Part shown: piece by piece, positions 1 to 7,351 of the stretch
How the letters are laid out: each line of letters begins with the position of its first letter
Position numbering within the stretch: position 1 is the stretch's first letter
From: a virus
DNA length: 20,993 nt
IMG/VR virus record: IMGVR_UViG_3300037246_000313
Location: 1 to 20,993 of that record
Direction: 5' to 3' (one strand)
The notes under the pieces: model-generated
What the model saw: only the letters and a program-made list of their open reading frames with translations
Database searches by the model: none
Told to the model about the DNA's origin: nothing
Translations under genes and position numbers: made by a program

Positions 1-78
1 TTCAACCATGCAATTGATGCAATACGTTATCACGAAATGGAAAGCATCGGATTAAAACAGGATTTCTTTGTCTTTTAA
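1..78 (+). CDS. Terminase large subunit, C-terminal end (partial)
   Basis: The window opens inside an open frame that reads 25 residues to a TAA at 76-78. The stretch FNHAIDAIRYHEM resembles the '(D/N)HAIDA(I/L)RY' signature near the C-terminus of phage large terminases, the ATPase/nuclease that cuts and pumps DNA into the prohead. The gene directly downstream is the portal, the terminase docking partner, which fits the usual terminase-portal-protease-capsid order. Only the tail end is present, so neither catalytic domain can be checked. Family identity rests on this short motif plus position. Confidence 0.75.
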   Translation, partial: FNHAIDAIRYHEMESIGLKQDFFVF

Positions 79-100
79 TAACACTAACTTAATAGATTTT

Positions 101-114
101 ATTTATTATCTTTG
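101..114 (+). promoter_or_regulatory. Late promoter candidate P1 (before portal)
   Basis: ATTTATTATCTTTG contains the Bacteroidota -7 consensus TAnnTTTG at 107-114. It lies in the 60-base gap after terminase, 24 bases before the portal ATG. The same 14-mer, or a one-base variant, occurs before three other structural transcription units. No convincing TTG -33 box is seen 17-19 bases upstream. Confidence 0.6.
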
Positions 115-138
115 AACTAACTATAATTATTATATATA

Positions 139-1551
139 ATGAGGCTATTTGGCTATAAATTACACAGGGTAGGTAAAGAAGTAAATGTAGATAATAGAGC
201 TAATGTAGATAATACTATAATTAACCAATTGCTATATTCGTTAGGGGTTAAGTTCACTAAGTACGATACTAACAGAACAACTTATATTGAGCAAGGTTAC
301 AACGCTAATGCTGATGTATTTGCAGTAGTTAACCAAAAAGCAACCGAGGCTAACAGGATTCCTTATTGTATAAAGGTAATAAAAGACGAAACACAAAAGA
401 ATAAGTTTCTACAAGCTAAGAACGTTACTAGAGACGGCATAGACAGTCGTTCATTAATCAAGAATATACAATTAGAAACTAAGGCGTTTGAAGACAAAGA
501 TTTGCCTATGCCTATTGATATGCCGAACCCTAACTGCTCATGGGGTGACTTTATAGCACTTTATACGGTGTTTATTAACTGCGTTGGCGAGTTCTATGCT
601 TACAAGGTGTTTCCTGAGCATGGTGTTAATTCGGGCGTGCCAATGCAATATTATGTGCTACCTGCTCATTTGATTGAAATCGTTCTAAAGGATAACGTTG
701 ACTTATTAAGTAGCGAAGACCCTATAGCATATTATTTAATGACTCAAGGTGATACACGTGTTAAAATCATGCCTGAAAACATGATGCATATAAAACTCCC
801 TAATCCAAACTTTGATTTAGCAGGCTCTCATTTATACGGCATGTCAAGACTAAGATCGGCGTTAGATAATATACAATCATCTAACGAAGCAACAGCATTA
901 AATGCTAAGACTTTAGCGAATGGCGGTGTGTTTGGGTTTATGTCTACTAAAGAGCCGTTAACCGAGACACAGGCAGCGGCATTAAAGGAGCGTTTAGTTG
1001 AAATGGATAACAATACTAAGCGTTTATCTAATATTGCAGGCAGTTCTAAAGAGGTTGTATTTACGCGTATTTCATTAACAGCGGACGAATTAAAAGTATT
1101 TGATTACTTGGATTACGACCAAAAGCAAATATGTAATGTATTAATTTGGGATAACAAACTATTAAACAATGATGCTGGTGCTAAGTATGACAATTATAAA
1201 TTTGCTATACGTCGCGCAATTACCACAGGAGTAATACCAGACCTTAGACTATTAGAAACGGCTTTAAACGCTGATTTCATAAAGCATAAAGGTTATCAAA
1301 ATACGGTGTTTTACTTTGATGAGACGCAACTTCCCGAAATGCAGGAGGACTTAGGCAAATTGATAGAAGGTCTTAGTACGGCTTTAAAGGATGGTGTTAT
1401 ACACAGAAACGAATACAGGTTAGCTATTAACTACGCTGCTAGTGATGAAGCTGACATGGAAGTATTTACAGTGAGCGAAAACGTGCAGACCTTATCAGAT
1501 GCTATAATGGGTATTGATGATATGAATATTGATAATAATAATACAGAATAG
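139..1551 (+). CDS. Phage portal protein (HK97 type)
   Basis: This 470-residue protein has the length and layout of HK97/phage_portal family proteins, which form the dodecameric ring at the unique capsid vertex, bind terminase and nucleate the tail joint. Supporting segments are the N-terminal wing with tryptophan/aromatic-rich text around residues 130-160, the stem/crown region 'YGMSRLRSALDNIQSSNEA' at about 234-252, and the helix 'YDQKQICNVLIWD' near 328-340, typical of portals. The C-terminus is acidic and Asn/Asp-rich. It follows terminase and precedes a MuF-like protein and protease, the canonical head order. The ATG at 139 sits 24 bases after a promoter-like box, which supports this start. 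Assignment is by family-like text and gene order. Confidence 0.88.
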   Translation: MRLFGYKLHRVGKEVNVDNRANVDNTIINQLLYSLGVKFTKYDTNRTTYIEQGYNANADVFAVVNQKATEANRIPYCIKVIKDETQKNKFLQAKNVTRDGIDSRSLIKNIQLETKAFEDKDLPMPIDMPNPNCSWGDFIALYTVFINCVGEFYAYKVFPEHGVNSGVPMQYYVLPAHLIEIVLKDNVDLLSSEDPIAYYLMTQGDTRVKIMPENMMHIKLPNPNFDLAGSHLYGMSRLRSALDNIQSSNEATALNAKTLANGGVFGFMSTKEPLTETQAAALKERLVEMDNNTKRLSNIAGSSKEVVFTRISLTADELKVFDYLDYDQKQICNVLIWDNKLLNNDAGAKYDNYKFAIRRAITTGVIPDLRLLETALNADFIKHKGYQNTVFYFDETQLPEMQEDLGKLIEGLSTALKDGVIHRNEYRLAINYAASDEADMEVFTVSENVQTLSDAIMGIDDMNIDNNNTE

Positions 1552-1553
1552 AT

Positions 1554-1655
1554 ATGAAAAAAGGTAGAACAGGTTTTAATAGTAAAGGAGGAACATGGGT
1601 TGGGGATATATCAATGGGGGATATAATCTTCGAGGGTGAAGATGATTTAATTTAA
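1554..1655 (+). CDS. Tiny acidic protein, copy 1 of a tandem pair
   Basis: A 33-residue open frame starts two bases after the portal stop and runs MKKGRTGFNS to a C-terminal GEDDLI. It ends with the segment DIIFEGEDDL, which aligns without gaps to DLISWGEDEL in the next small frame (1704-1817). At DNA level 24 of 31 bases agree between 1620-1650 and 1767-1797, and the differences mostly keep residue character. Conservation in frame between two copies argues that both are translated. I do not recognise the family. It lies between the portal and minor head genes, so a small head-associated role is possible but only inferred. Confidence 0.55.
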   Translation: MKKGRTGFNSKGGTWVGDISMGDIIFEGEDDLI

Positions 1656-1703
1656 TAGATATGAAACAAGATTTACAATGTTAAACGATTTAAATTGGTA
1701 GTT

Positions 1704-1817
1704 ATGAAAAGAGATACAGATTACAATAGCAGTAAAAGCGGTTCACAGTCAGGAGATTGTGTAGGTGATCTAATCTCTTGGGGTGAAGATGAACTAAGCA
1801 ATGATGCCGACTGGTAA
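1704..1817 (+). CDS. Tiny acidic protein, copy 2 of a tandem pair
   Basis: A 37-residue open frame, MKRDTDYNSS to NDADW, ends four bases before the MuF-type gene. It shares the order MK..., an aromatic-Asn-Ser, Gly/Ser-rich middle, GD(I/L)I and GED(D/E)L with the 33-residue protein just upstream, so the two look like diverged duplicates. A scrap of about 45 bases between them (1656-1703) holds only 7-residue frames. No membrane segment or known motif is visible. Function unknown; the Gly/Ser-rich middle and acidic end suggest a flexible peptide rather than a folded enzyme. Confidence 0.55.
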   Translation: MKRDTDYNSSKSGSQSGDCVGDLISWGEDELSNDADW

Positions 1818-1820
1818 GCA

Positions 1821-2636
1821 ATGAATATACAGAAATACAGGAAAACGTGGTTGCGACTACTTAAACGATACGAACGACGCTCTTATAATATTATGAGGGC
1901 GGCTTTTGTAGACATGACAAGGAAATTACCTTTTGTTATAATGACTGAGGAGAATTACGAAACCGTATTAGATAACTTTGTATTAGATTCACAGATTGAG
2001 CGCGCTTACTTTGAGATATATCGGCAAATAGGCTTAACTCATGGTTTAGTTGTTGGTAAGTCAATCAATAAAGAGATTAAGAACTTTAACGCGTTCACGT
2101 TTCAAAACGAATACACAAGAGGTTTATTTGATTGGGTTCTGAAGAATGCAGGAGACAGCATTACAAGTGTTACAAATACTTATGTTTCGTATATCAAGGA
2201 CATTCTAGCAAAAGGCTTTAGCGAGGGTAAAACAGTTATAGAAATGTCTAAAGAGATAAAAGAAATGGTTAACAGGCGGAACTTTTACAGATGGCAGGCG
2301 TTAAGAATAGCACGAACAGAAACCACAACGGCGGCAAATAATGCGGCTATAATAGCAGGTAAAACTACGAGTGTCGTAATGGACAAGGTTTGGATTAGTG
2401 CAATAGACGCACGTACTAGACGCACGCCTCCTGATAGATTCGATCACGTACACATGACTTTAGTTAAAGTTCCTTTAGGTAGTGATTTTAATGTGAGTGG
2501 TGAGCTTATCGCTTACCCGGGAGCAAAGACAACTAAAAGCGGTGCAAGAACTAGCGGTGGCAACATAATTAATTGTAGATGTACCGTTTCCCAAACACCG
2601 AGAAGAGACGGAAACGGTAAAATAGTAAGGATATGA
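1821..2636 (+). CDS. Minor head morphogenesis protein (SPP1 gp7 / MuF family)
   Basis: This 271-residue protein matches the SPP1 gp7/Mu F family of portal-binding minor capsid proteins, thought to enter the prohead with the portal and influence DNA delivery. The N-terminal half is helical. The family core follows: 'LRIARTETTTAANNA' (about 161-175), then 'VWISAIDARTRRTPPDRFDHVHM' (about 190-212, split here by position), and the closing 'NCRC' at 251-254, all in the usual order. H209/H211 and the two cysteines may bind metal, as suspected for the family. No toxin domain is fused at the C-terminus, unlike long MuF proteins. It sits after the portal and overlaps the next small gene by ATGA. Confidence 0.88.
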   Translation: MNIQKYRKTWLRLLKRYERRSYNIMRAAFVDMTRKLPFVIMTEENYETVLDNFVLDSQIERAYFEIYRQIGLTHGLVVGKSINKEIKNFNAFTFQNEYTRGLFDWVLKNAGDSITSVTNTYVSYIKDILAKGFSEGKTVIEMSKEIKEMVNRRNFYRWQALRIARTETTTAANNAAIIAGKTTSVVMDKVWISAIDARTRRTPPDRFDHVHMTLVKVPLGSDFNVSGELIAYPGAKTTKSGARTSGGNIINCRCTVSQTPRRDGNGKIVRI

Positions 2637-2791
2637 TAGCAACAAAAATACTACTAGAAAGCATTGTCGAGGGCATGGTTTTAATAACCTACAAGCATTG
2701 GATTGATGGCGAATGTCAATGTACAGCAATAAAAATAACGCGAACATTTAAAGAGAGCCCTACTAAAAAAGAACTTGTTGAGGCTATATAA
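2633..2791 (+). CDS. 52-residue protein of unknown function
   Basis: An ATG overlapping the stop of the MuF-type gene (ATGA at 2633-2636) opens a 52-residue frame, MIATKILLES to KKELVEAI, ending just before promoter-like box P2. The stop-start overlap is the standard translational coupling in this genome and is the main evidence that it is real. The first 20 residues are hydrophobic but contain Lys and Glu, so a membrane segment is doubtful. Residues 20-40 include HWIDGECQC and a beta-like stretch. I do not recognise the family. Small genes between MuF and protease are common in Bacteroidota phages. Confidence 0.55.
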   Translation: MIATKILLESIVEGMVLITYKHWIDGECQCTAIKITRTFKESPTKKELVEAI

Positions 2792-2819
2792 TAACTATCA
2801 ATTAAATTTATTATCTTTG
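2792..2819 (+). promoter_or_regulatory. Late promoter candidate P2 (before protease and capsid)
   Basis: The -7 box TATCTTTG lies at 2812-2819, 22 bases before the protease ATG. Bases 2792-2818 are identical over 27 positions to 8206-8232, upstream of the tail tube gene, so the conserved block extends well past the -7 box. It would drive protease and the highly expressed major capsid gene and end at the 4678-4705 terminator. Confidence 0.68.
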
Positions 2820-2841
2820 TATCAATCAATAGGTTTTACTT

Positions 2842-3510
2842 ATGAATAGAATGGAATTTAAACAGGTATCTATCGACATCAAGGATTTTGATGAGGCTCA
2901 AGGCGTTATTAAGGCTTACGCTAATACTTACGACTTTAAAGATAGTGATGGTGATATAAGTGCTAAAGGTTCATTTACTAAGACCGTAAACGAGAATTAT
3001 AAACGTATTAGAGTCTTAAAGGATCATATTCCAACGGTATCGCTTGGCGTTCCTTTAGAGATTGATTCTAAGGATAGTTATGGTTTACTTACCACTACCC
3101 AGTTCAACCTTAAAAAAGAGGTTAGTCGGGATATGTTTACGGATATTCAACTAATGAAAGATAACGGTTTAAACGCTGAATTATCTATTGGTTATGGCGT
3201 AATGAATAGAGACGCTAAGAATAAGAGCATCATTACTGAGTATAAACTAATGGAATATTCTTTTCTGTCTAGTTGGGCGGCTAACGAACTTAGCACCGTG
3301 CAAGATATTAAGAGTATTAAAAGCCTTTACGGGATCATGGAGTTAATAGAGAAATCTTATGACCTCAAATATTCAGATACACGATTAAAAGAAATAGAAA
3401 CAATATTAAAAGCACTTAGCAATAAAGAGCCGTTAGACGATAACACTCCTAACCTTGAGCCGCTACAGATTACAAAAGGAATACTAACGGATTACATTAA
3501 CACATTATAA
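2842..3510 (+). CDS. Prohead protease (HK97 gp4-like, S78/U35 family)
   Basis: This 222-residue serine protease would clear the scaffolding domains from the prohead before DNA packaging. The fold markers are in order: an N-terminal strand 'GVIKAYANTYDFKDSDGD' (21-38) with the conserved D-x-D-G-D turn, a candidate catalytic His at 62 in 'LKDHIP', Ser at 115 in 'AELSIGY', and an acidic partner near E138 in 'KLMEYSFLS'. In HK97 the triad residues have similar spacing. The C-terminal 60 residues are helical and charged, probably the self-cleaved tail. It precedes the major capsid gene by two bases. The ATG at 2842 follows promoter box P2 by 22 bases; an internal Met at position 4 is an alternative. 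Confidence 0.88.
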   Translation: MNRMEFKQVSIDIKDFDEAQGVIKAYANTYDFKDSDGDISAKGSFTKTVNENYKRIRVLKDHIPTVSLGVPLEIDSKDSYGLLTTTQFNLKKEVSRDMFTDIQLMKDNGLNAELSIGYGVMNRDAKNKSIITEYKLMEYSFLSSWAANELSTVQDIKSIKSLYGIMELIEKSYDLKYSDTRLKEIETILKALSNKEPLDDNTPNLEPLQITKGILTDYINTL

Positions 3511-3512
3511 CA

Positions 3513-4646
3513 ATGGATTTAGAGAAAGAATTAAAAGATTTAACCACAAAACTAGAGGGTAAGTCTAAAGAGCAAGCGGACACGCTTATCAAAGCGTTTG
3601 AAGTTAAGCATAAGGAAGAAATGACCTTAGAGATTAAAACGGCTGTTGATGCTGTTAAAGCGGAGTCAAAAGAAGTAACTGACGAGATGCAAAAGCATTT
3701 AGATAAGTTAGATATTAAGTTACAAGCTAAAGACGTTCAAGGAGCACCTAAAGTTGACATACTTGTCAAAGCTATTAAAGATAATTCGGAAGGTATTCTG
3801 AATGTTAAGAAAGGGCAGGAAGTGCAGACTAAAGTAGTCGGTGATATGACAACTGGAAATTTAACAGGTGATGAGCCAAGAGATTATAACTTTGACATTG
3901 TTAATTTCCCTTCTCAGAAAGTTAATATTTCCGATTTAGCGCGCAATATCTCTATTGGTGGAGGCACATATACTTACACTAGAGAAACAGGGGCAGAAGG
4001 TGCTATCGGGGATCAAACAGAAGGAGCTAGCAAAAACCAAGTTGATTATGATTTTGCGACTGTAGATGTATCTACTAATTTTATCGCAGGTTTCACTAGG
4101 TATAGCAGAAAAATGAGAAATAACCTTTCTTATATTACGTCTTCTATTCCTATGTTATTAAGACGTGATTACTTTAAAGCGGAAAACGCAGCTTTCCAAT
4201 TGATTTTAGCAGCAGACGCTACAGCATCGACTGAAATTATCACAGGTAAAACGAAAGCGGAGATGCTTATAAATGAAATCGGTAAATTAGAAGATTCTGA
4301 TTATACAGAAACTAATTTAATTGTTGTTAAGCCTACTGATTATTTAAGTATATTAAAGACAGCAAAAGCAGATTTAGCAAGCGCGGTTACTTATGAGGGC
4401 GGTGTTTTAAGAGTTGCAGGAGTGCAAGTGTTAAAGGGCTCTAGTTGGTTACCTGCTAATAAGTACTATATTGGTGATTGGTCAAGAGTATCAAAAATCA
4501 ACACAGAAGGATTGTCTTTAGCATTCTCAGAAGAAGAAGGCACAAACTTTGTTAAGAATATGATTACTGCAAGAATTGAGAGCCAAACGGCTTTAACGGT
4601 TGAACAACCAGCCGCTTTAGTTTACGGTGATTTTACCGCGGTATAA
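3513..4646 (+). CDS. Major capsid protein (HK97 fold, with N-terminal scaffold domain)
   Basis: This 377-residue protein forms the capsid lattice. Residues 1 to about 105 are highly charged and predicted coiled coil (EKELKDLTTKLEGKSKEQ onwards), which resembles the HK97 delta domain that acts as internal scaffold and is removed by the protease encoded just upstream. The mature part begins around 105-130. It contains 'GGGTYTYTRETGAEGAIGDQ', the E-loop region, followed by the spine helix and P-domain with 'SYITSSIPMLLRRD' near 206-219. Total length is close to HK97 gp5 (385). The exact cleavage site cannot be read from sequence. It is followed directly by a hairpin terminator, consistent with a strongly expressed last gene of its unit. 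Confidence 0.9.
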   Translation: MDLEKELKDLTTKLEGKSKEQADTLIKAFEVKHKEEMTLEIKTAVDAVKAESKEVTDEMQKHLDKLDIKLQAKDVQGAPKVDILVKAIKDNSEGILNVKKGQEVQTKVVGDMTTGNLTGDEPRDYNFDIVNFPSQKVNISDLARNISIGGGTYTYTRETGAEGAIGDQTEGASKNQVDYDFATVDVSTNFIAGFTRYSRKMRNNLSYITSSIPMLLRRDYFKAENAAFQLILAADATASTEIITGKTKAEMLINEIGKLEDSDYTETNLIVVKPTDYLSILKTAKADLASAVTYEGGVLRVAGVQVLKGSSWLPANKYYIGDWSRVSKINTEGLSLAFSEEEGTNFVKNMITARIESQTALTVEQPAALVYGDFTAV

Positions 4647-4677
4647 TTAACAATTAGTTATATTATTATAGATTAAG

Positions 4678-4705
4678 ACACCTCTTTTATTAGGGGTGTT
4701 TTTTT
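4678..4705 (+). terminator. Rho-independent terminator after major capsid gene
   Basis: ACACCTC (4678-4684) pairs with GGGGTGT (4693-4699), seven pairs including one G-T, around an 8-base loop, followed by a T tract at 4699-4705. It lies 31 bases after the capsid stop and just before promoter-like box P3, so it separates the head unit from the neck unit. Confidence 0.85.
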
Positions 4706-4714
4706 ATGCTTAAA

Positions 4715-4728
4715 ATTTGTTATCTTTG
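4715..4728 (+). promoter_or_regulatory. Late promoter candidate P3 (before neck genes)
   Basis: ATTTGTTATCTTTG differs at one base from the box before the portal and protease and includes TATCTTTG at 4721-4728. It begins ten bases after the capsid terminator's T tract and lies 31 bases before the ATG at 4760. A promoter directly after a terminator is a strong positional argument. Confidence 0.65.
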
Positions 4729-4759
4729 ATATAAATAATATTGATAATACAAACACATT

Positions 4760-4921
4760 ATGATAGTTAAAGTTGATTTTTATTGCACGGTTGAGAAAAA
4801 GACATATTTAAGAGGTGGTAAATATTTAGGTACTCGCAAAGACATCGATAACATGCTCATCAAAGAAGATAAAGACAAAGTTTCCACTAAGGAGCTTAAA
4901 CAGGTTAAAAAGACTAAATAA
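4760..4921 (+). CDS. Small lysine-rich protein (53 aa), unknown
   Basis: A 53-residue frame begins with MIVKVDFYCTVEKKTYLRGG and ends at a TAA whose last base touches the ATG of the connector gene. It is the first gene after promoter box P3 and is directly coupled to the neck genes. Composition is rich in Lys and charged residues, with a short N-terminal beta-like part (1-25) and a charged helical tail (30-53). Short proteins of this form between capsid and connector are frequent in Bacteroidota phages. No known motif is seen; a head decoration or accessory connector role would be a guess. Confidence 0.65.
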   Translation: MIVKVDFYCTVEKKTYLRGGKYLGTRKDIDNMLIKEDKDKVSTKELKQVKKTK

Positions 4922-5392
4922 ATGGCATACTTAGACGTAATACCTTTAGCGGACGCAAAGAGCTATCTTAGGATAGATGACACTCAAAACGAGACGGACG
5001 CGGAAATAACGAGCATGATAAAGAGCGCGCTTGCTTATGTAGAAAAGCGTACTAATGTTATGGTTTACGCTAGAGATAAGGATTTTGTTGTAATAGATAA
5101 CTTGATAAGGATTTACGATTACCCTATTAACTCGACAGTAGAACCTACGGAAAACGTATCTATTGAGGTTAAAACGCTTTATAGTATTTACTGCTCTACG
5201 GATTCGAGCGTACTTACTTTAAATGTCGGATATACTGATCCTGCAAATGTGCCTAACGAAATGATAGACGCAGGGCTTGAGATTATAAGCGCAATGTTTT
5301 ACAATCAAGAAGACGAAAAGAAAACATTTACAGAAACATTACCTTCTTACACAAAGGAGTTTTTAAGCGTTAACAGTAGATTTATACTATGA
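4922..5392 (+). CDS. Head-tail connector (gp6-like)
   Basis: This 156-residue protein resembles the HK97 gp6/SPP1 gp15 adaptor family, which forms the ring under the portal through which DNA exits. The diagnostic N-terminal text is 'LADAKSYLRIDD' (8-19) followed by acidic residues, 'ITSMIKSALAYVEKRTN' (28-44), matching the family pattern of a first helix, a D-x-x-D/E loop and a long second helix with K/R-T. The C-terminal helix 'EMIDAGLEIISAMFYNQED' also fits. Position between capsid and head closure genes is the usual one. It overlaps the next gene by four bases (ATGA). Confidence 0.85.
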   Translation: MAYLDVIPLADAKSYLRIDDTQNETDAEITSMIKSALAYVEKRTNVMVYARDKDFVVIDNLIRIYDYPINSTVEPTENVSIEVKTLYSIYCSTDSSVLTLNVGYTDPANVPNEMIDAGLEIISAMFYNQEDEKKTFTETLPSYTKEFLSVNSRFIL

Positions 5393-5595
5393 GTCAAATA
5401 GATATACATAAATTAATGAATGATTTAGAGGATGTTAATATCGACGGCAAAGTATTAGGCGGTTATAATATTAACGGAACTGTTAAATTCAACGAAAAAG
5501 CAAACAAAAACGATGTTTATTCATGGTTAAAAAGTGCGGGGATTGATCCATACGACATAACGGTAAAAGGGAGTAACTTTAATTGCAAAGCATGA
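5389..5595 (+). CDS. 68-residue protein of unknown function in the neck cluster
   Basis: The gene starts in an ATGA overlap with the connector and stops in an ATGA overlap with the head closure gene, so it is translationally coupled on both sides and almost certainly expressed. The protein runs MSQIDIHKLMNDLEDVNIDG through a beta-like middle to a short helix-turn 'DVYSWLKSAGIDPYDI' (about 43-58) and ends in FNCKA. It has no membrane segment. The middle and end suggest a small alpha/beta fold. I do not recognise the family; its placement suggests a neck or assembly role, which is inference only. Confidence 0.7.
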   Translation: MSQIDIHKLMNDLEDVNIDGKVLGGYNINGTVKFNEKANKNDVYSWLKSAGIDPYDITVKGSNFNCKA

Positions 5596-6011
5596 GACAA
5601 AGACGAATGTTTACTAAGAGAGTCGAGATTTGGGGCGATGCTCCTGTCTCCGATGGTTTCGGGGGGTTTATTCAAGAATCTACGTTTTTAGCGTCTTCAT
5701 GGGCGAAGATTAAAACCGTTTCCAATACGGCTAGAAATACTCAGAGAATAAGTGATTTAGGCATAATAGACCCATCATCTGCAATTATAGTAACACTTAG
5801 ATACAGAAACGATATAACTTACAACGGGGTTAATCAATTCATTAAATATAAAGACGTTAAATACGTTATAAAGACAAGCGCAATAAGCGTAGACTTAAAA
5901 GATACTTACATCGAAATAATAGCAGCTAGAGAAGCTTTGACAAATATTACTAATAGTCCAGTTGTGGCAATACCTACATTTGACAATACATTTGATAATA
6001 CATTTTTATAA
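5592..6011 (+). CDS. Head closure / head-tail joining protein
   Basis: A 139-residue protein with the pattern of the SPP1 gp16/HK97 gp7-like head-tail joining family, the second neck ring that retains DNA. Evidence: 'KRVEIWGDAPVSDGFGGFIQE' (split here at about residues 10-29), with the family's D-G-F-G-G turn, then 'LASSWAKIKTVS', then 'VTLRYRNDITYNGVNQFI' and the late strands 'DTYIEIIAARE'. I start it at the ATG at 5592, which overlaps the previous stop as ATGA; a TTG three codons upstream is less likely. The last 22 residues are an odd extension, ending in a duplicated TFDNTFDNTF encoded by a 12-base tandem repeat. Confidence 0.82.
   Translation: MRQRRMFTKRVEIWGDAPVSDGFGGFIQESTFLASSWAKIKTVSNTARNTQRISDLGIIDPSSAIIVTLRYRNDITYNGVNQFIKYKDVKYVIKTSAISVDLKDTYIEIIAAREALTNITNSPVVAIPTFDNTFDNTFL
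5977..6000 (+). repeat. Two tandem 12-base units at the end of the head closure gene
   Basis: ACATTTGACAAT (5977-5988) is followed by ACATTTGATAAT (5989-6000), one transition apart, with a further ACATTT after them. In frame it gives a TFDN repeat. It looks like a recent short duplication in a C-terminal extension. Confidence 0.7.
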
Positions 6012-6013
6012 AT

Positions 6014-7351
6014 ATGGCAACATTAGAAGAAGAAATAGACGCAATAATAGCCGCCTCGGTTGTTATAAAAGATGAAACAATAGAGGGTGCGAATACAGCT
6101 AATAGAGTTGGTGGCAATACTGAAGAGTTAGGTATATTTGTAAAAGGTCAATTATATACAAATGTAGTACCCATAAATAAGCCTGATGATTTTCCTGATG
6201 CTGTTAGTGGGGTTAGGGAGTTAGTGCCTAATAGCGGTGATAAGATTGCTTATATTGTCGCTTCTCTTAATATCGACATGGGTAGCGATAGATTCACGTG
6301 TACCGATGGCGACATAGTAATATTGGGAGCGCATAGAACAGCCTCGACTTTAACATCTACAACTTCGGGCAACTTCTTTACGTGTGTAGATGCTGCATTC
6401 TTTCCTGAGAAAATCGGTTTTAATTGCCCTAATGCAAAGGTTATTAAATTTACAGTACCAACAGCCTTAACGTTTAAGAGTCTTGTATGTGATAATGTTA
6501 TTATAAGGGCATGTGATTCAATATTCGATATTGAAGATGCTTTTACGTCTTCTTTCAGAACACTAACAGTTGTGTCTGCTACAACAAGCGGGATATTATG
6601 GACGGGGACAGGAGCTTCTCAGATAAACATGTCTAACGTATTAGCGTTATCATGGACGGGGACTTTGTTTGATTTAGGTACAGCGACTTTTGATATTATA
6701 GATATTGGTTCGGGGTGTCGATTTGTATCTCCAAATGGAACAACTATATTAAGCGGCATGTCTAGTAGTGGTAACCTAAAAACAGGAGGTCGTGCATTAG
6801 TGGGTAGCAATTTATTTAACGGGATAGGAACAGCGTTAAGTGGTATTGATACAATGGATTTAAAATGGCAATTTACGGGAAATACTTTTGTAGATGGAAC
6901 AACTTTAAACTCACGACAATTAGCCGACTGCTATTTAACAGCCTCGCGAACAGTTTCGATAGGAGGAGGGAATCAAGGTGTTTACACCCCTGTAGGGGGT
7001 TCTAATTGGGTTTCTGATATAGATGATAGGTTTACAGTATCGACAGCAGGTATAATTGAATACATTGGTATTAGAAATATAGAGGCTGAGTTTATGGTGT
7101 TTTCAACCGTTGAAAAACAAGGCGGAGGCTCAGATAAGATATGTAGTAAGATTGCTATAGATACTGGTAGCGGTTTTGTGGTTCAAGACAAAACTATGGG
7201 CTGCACCGAAAACTCAACGCCTACAGGTATAACCTCAGTAGGGTTATTCACTTTATCAACAGGAGATAAGCTTCAATTATTTGTATCAAATGAAGACGGC
7301 ACGAGCAATATTATAGTAAGTGGGTCAACAGGAATAATTAAAGGAGGTTAA
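6014..7351 (+). CDS. Putative fibre or appendage protein in the neck cluster
   Basis: A 445-residue protein of unrecognised family with fibre-like layout. Residues 1-50 are short helices and an attachment-like start ('EEEIDAIIAASV'). Residues 50 to about 310 are rich in Thr, Ser, Gly, Val and Ile with few charges and many short strand-like pieces, suggesting a beta-helix or beta-solenoid. The last 130 residues ('VGGSNWVSDIDDRFTVSTAG' onward, ending 'LSTGDKLQLFVSNEDGTSNI') resemble C1q/TNF-like jelly-roll tips found in Bacteroidota surface and phage fibre proteins. It lies between head closure and gp10-like genes, away from the tail fibres, so a head or neck fibre is the likely role. It starts two bases after the upstream stop and touches the next gene. 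Confidence 0.6.
   Translation: MATLEEEIDAIIAASVVIKDETIEGANTANRVGGNTEELGIFVKGQLYTNVVPINKPDDFPDAVSGVRELVPNSGDKIAYIVASLNIDMGSDRFTCTDGDIVILGAHRTASTLTSTTSGNFFTCVDAAFFPEKIGFNCPNAKVIKFTVPTALTFKSLVCDNVIIRACDSIFDIEDAFTSSFRTLTVVSATTSGILWTGTGASQINMSNVLALSWTGTLFDLGTATFDIIDIGSGCRFVSPNGTTILSGMSSSGNLKTGGRALVGSNLFNGIGTALSGIDTMDLKWQFTGNTFVDGTTLNSRQLADCYLTASRTVSIGGGNQGVYTPVGGSNWVSDIDDRFTVSTAGIIEYIGIRNIEAEFMVFSTVEKQGGGSDKICSKIAIDTGSGFVVQDKTMGCTENSTPTGITSVGLFTLSTGDKLQLFVSNEDGTSNIIVSGSTGIIKGG

Noticed and set aside
828-1013. Antisense open frame of 61 codons inside the portal gene
   Set aside because: It lies wholly opposite a well supported gene, has low-complexity Ser/Ala text and no coupling to neighbours. 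The same applies to the other minus-strand frames, e.g. 2475-2747, 10981-11307, 15636-15902 and 20077-20361.
1661-1701. Seven-residue frames at 1661-1684 and 1678-1701
   Set aside because: They are too short to support; they could be remains of a further copy of the tandem micro-protein but share too little sequence.
5583-5591. TTG at 5583 as start of the head closure gene
   Set aside because: The ATG at 5592 overlaps the preceding stop as ATGA, the usual arrangement in this window.
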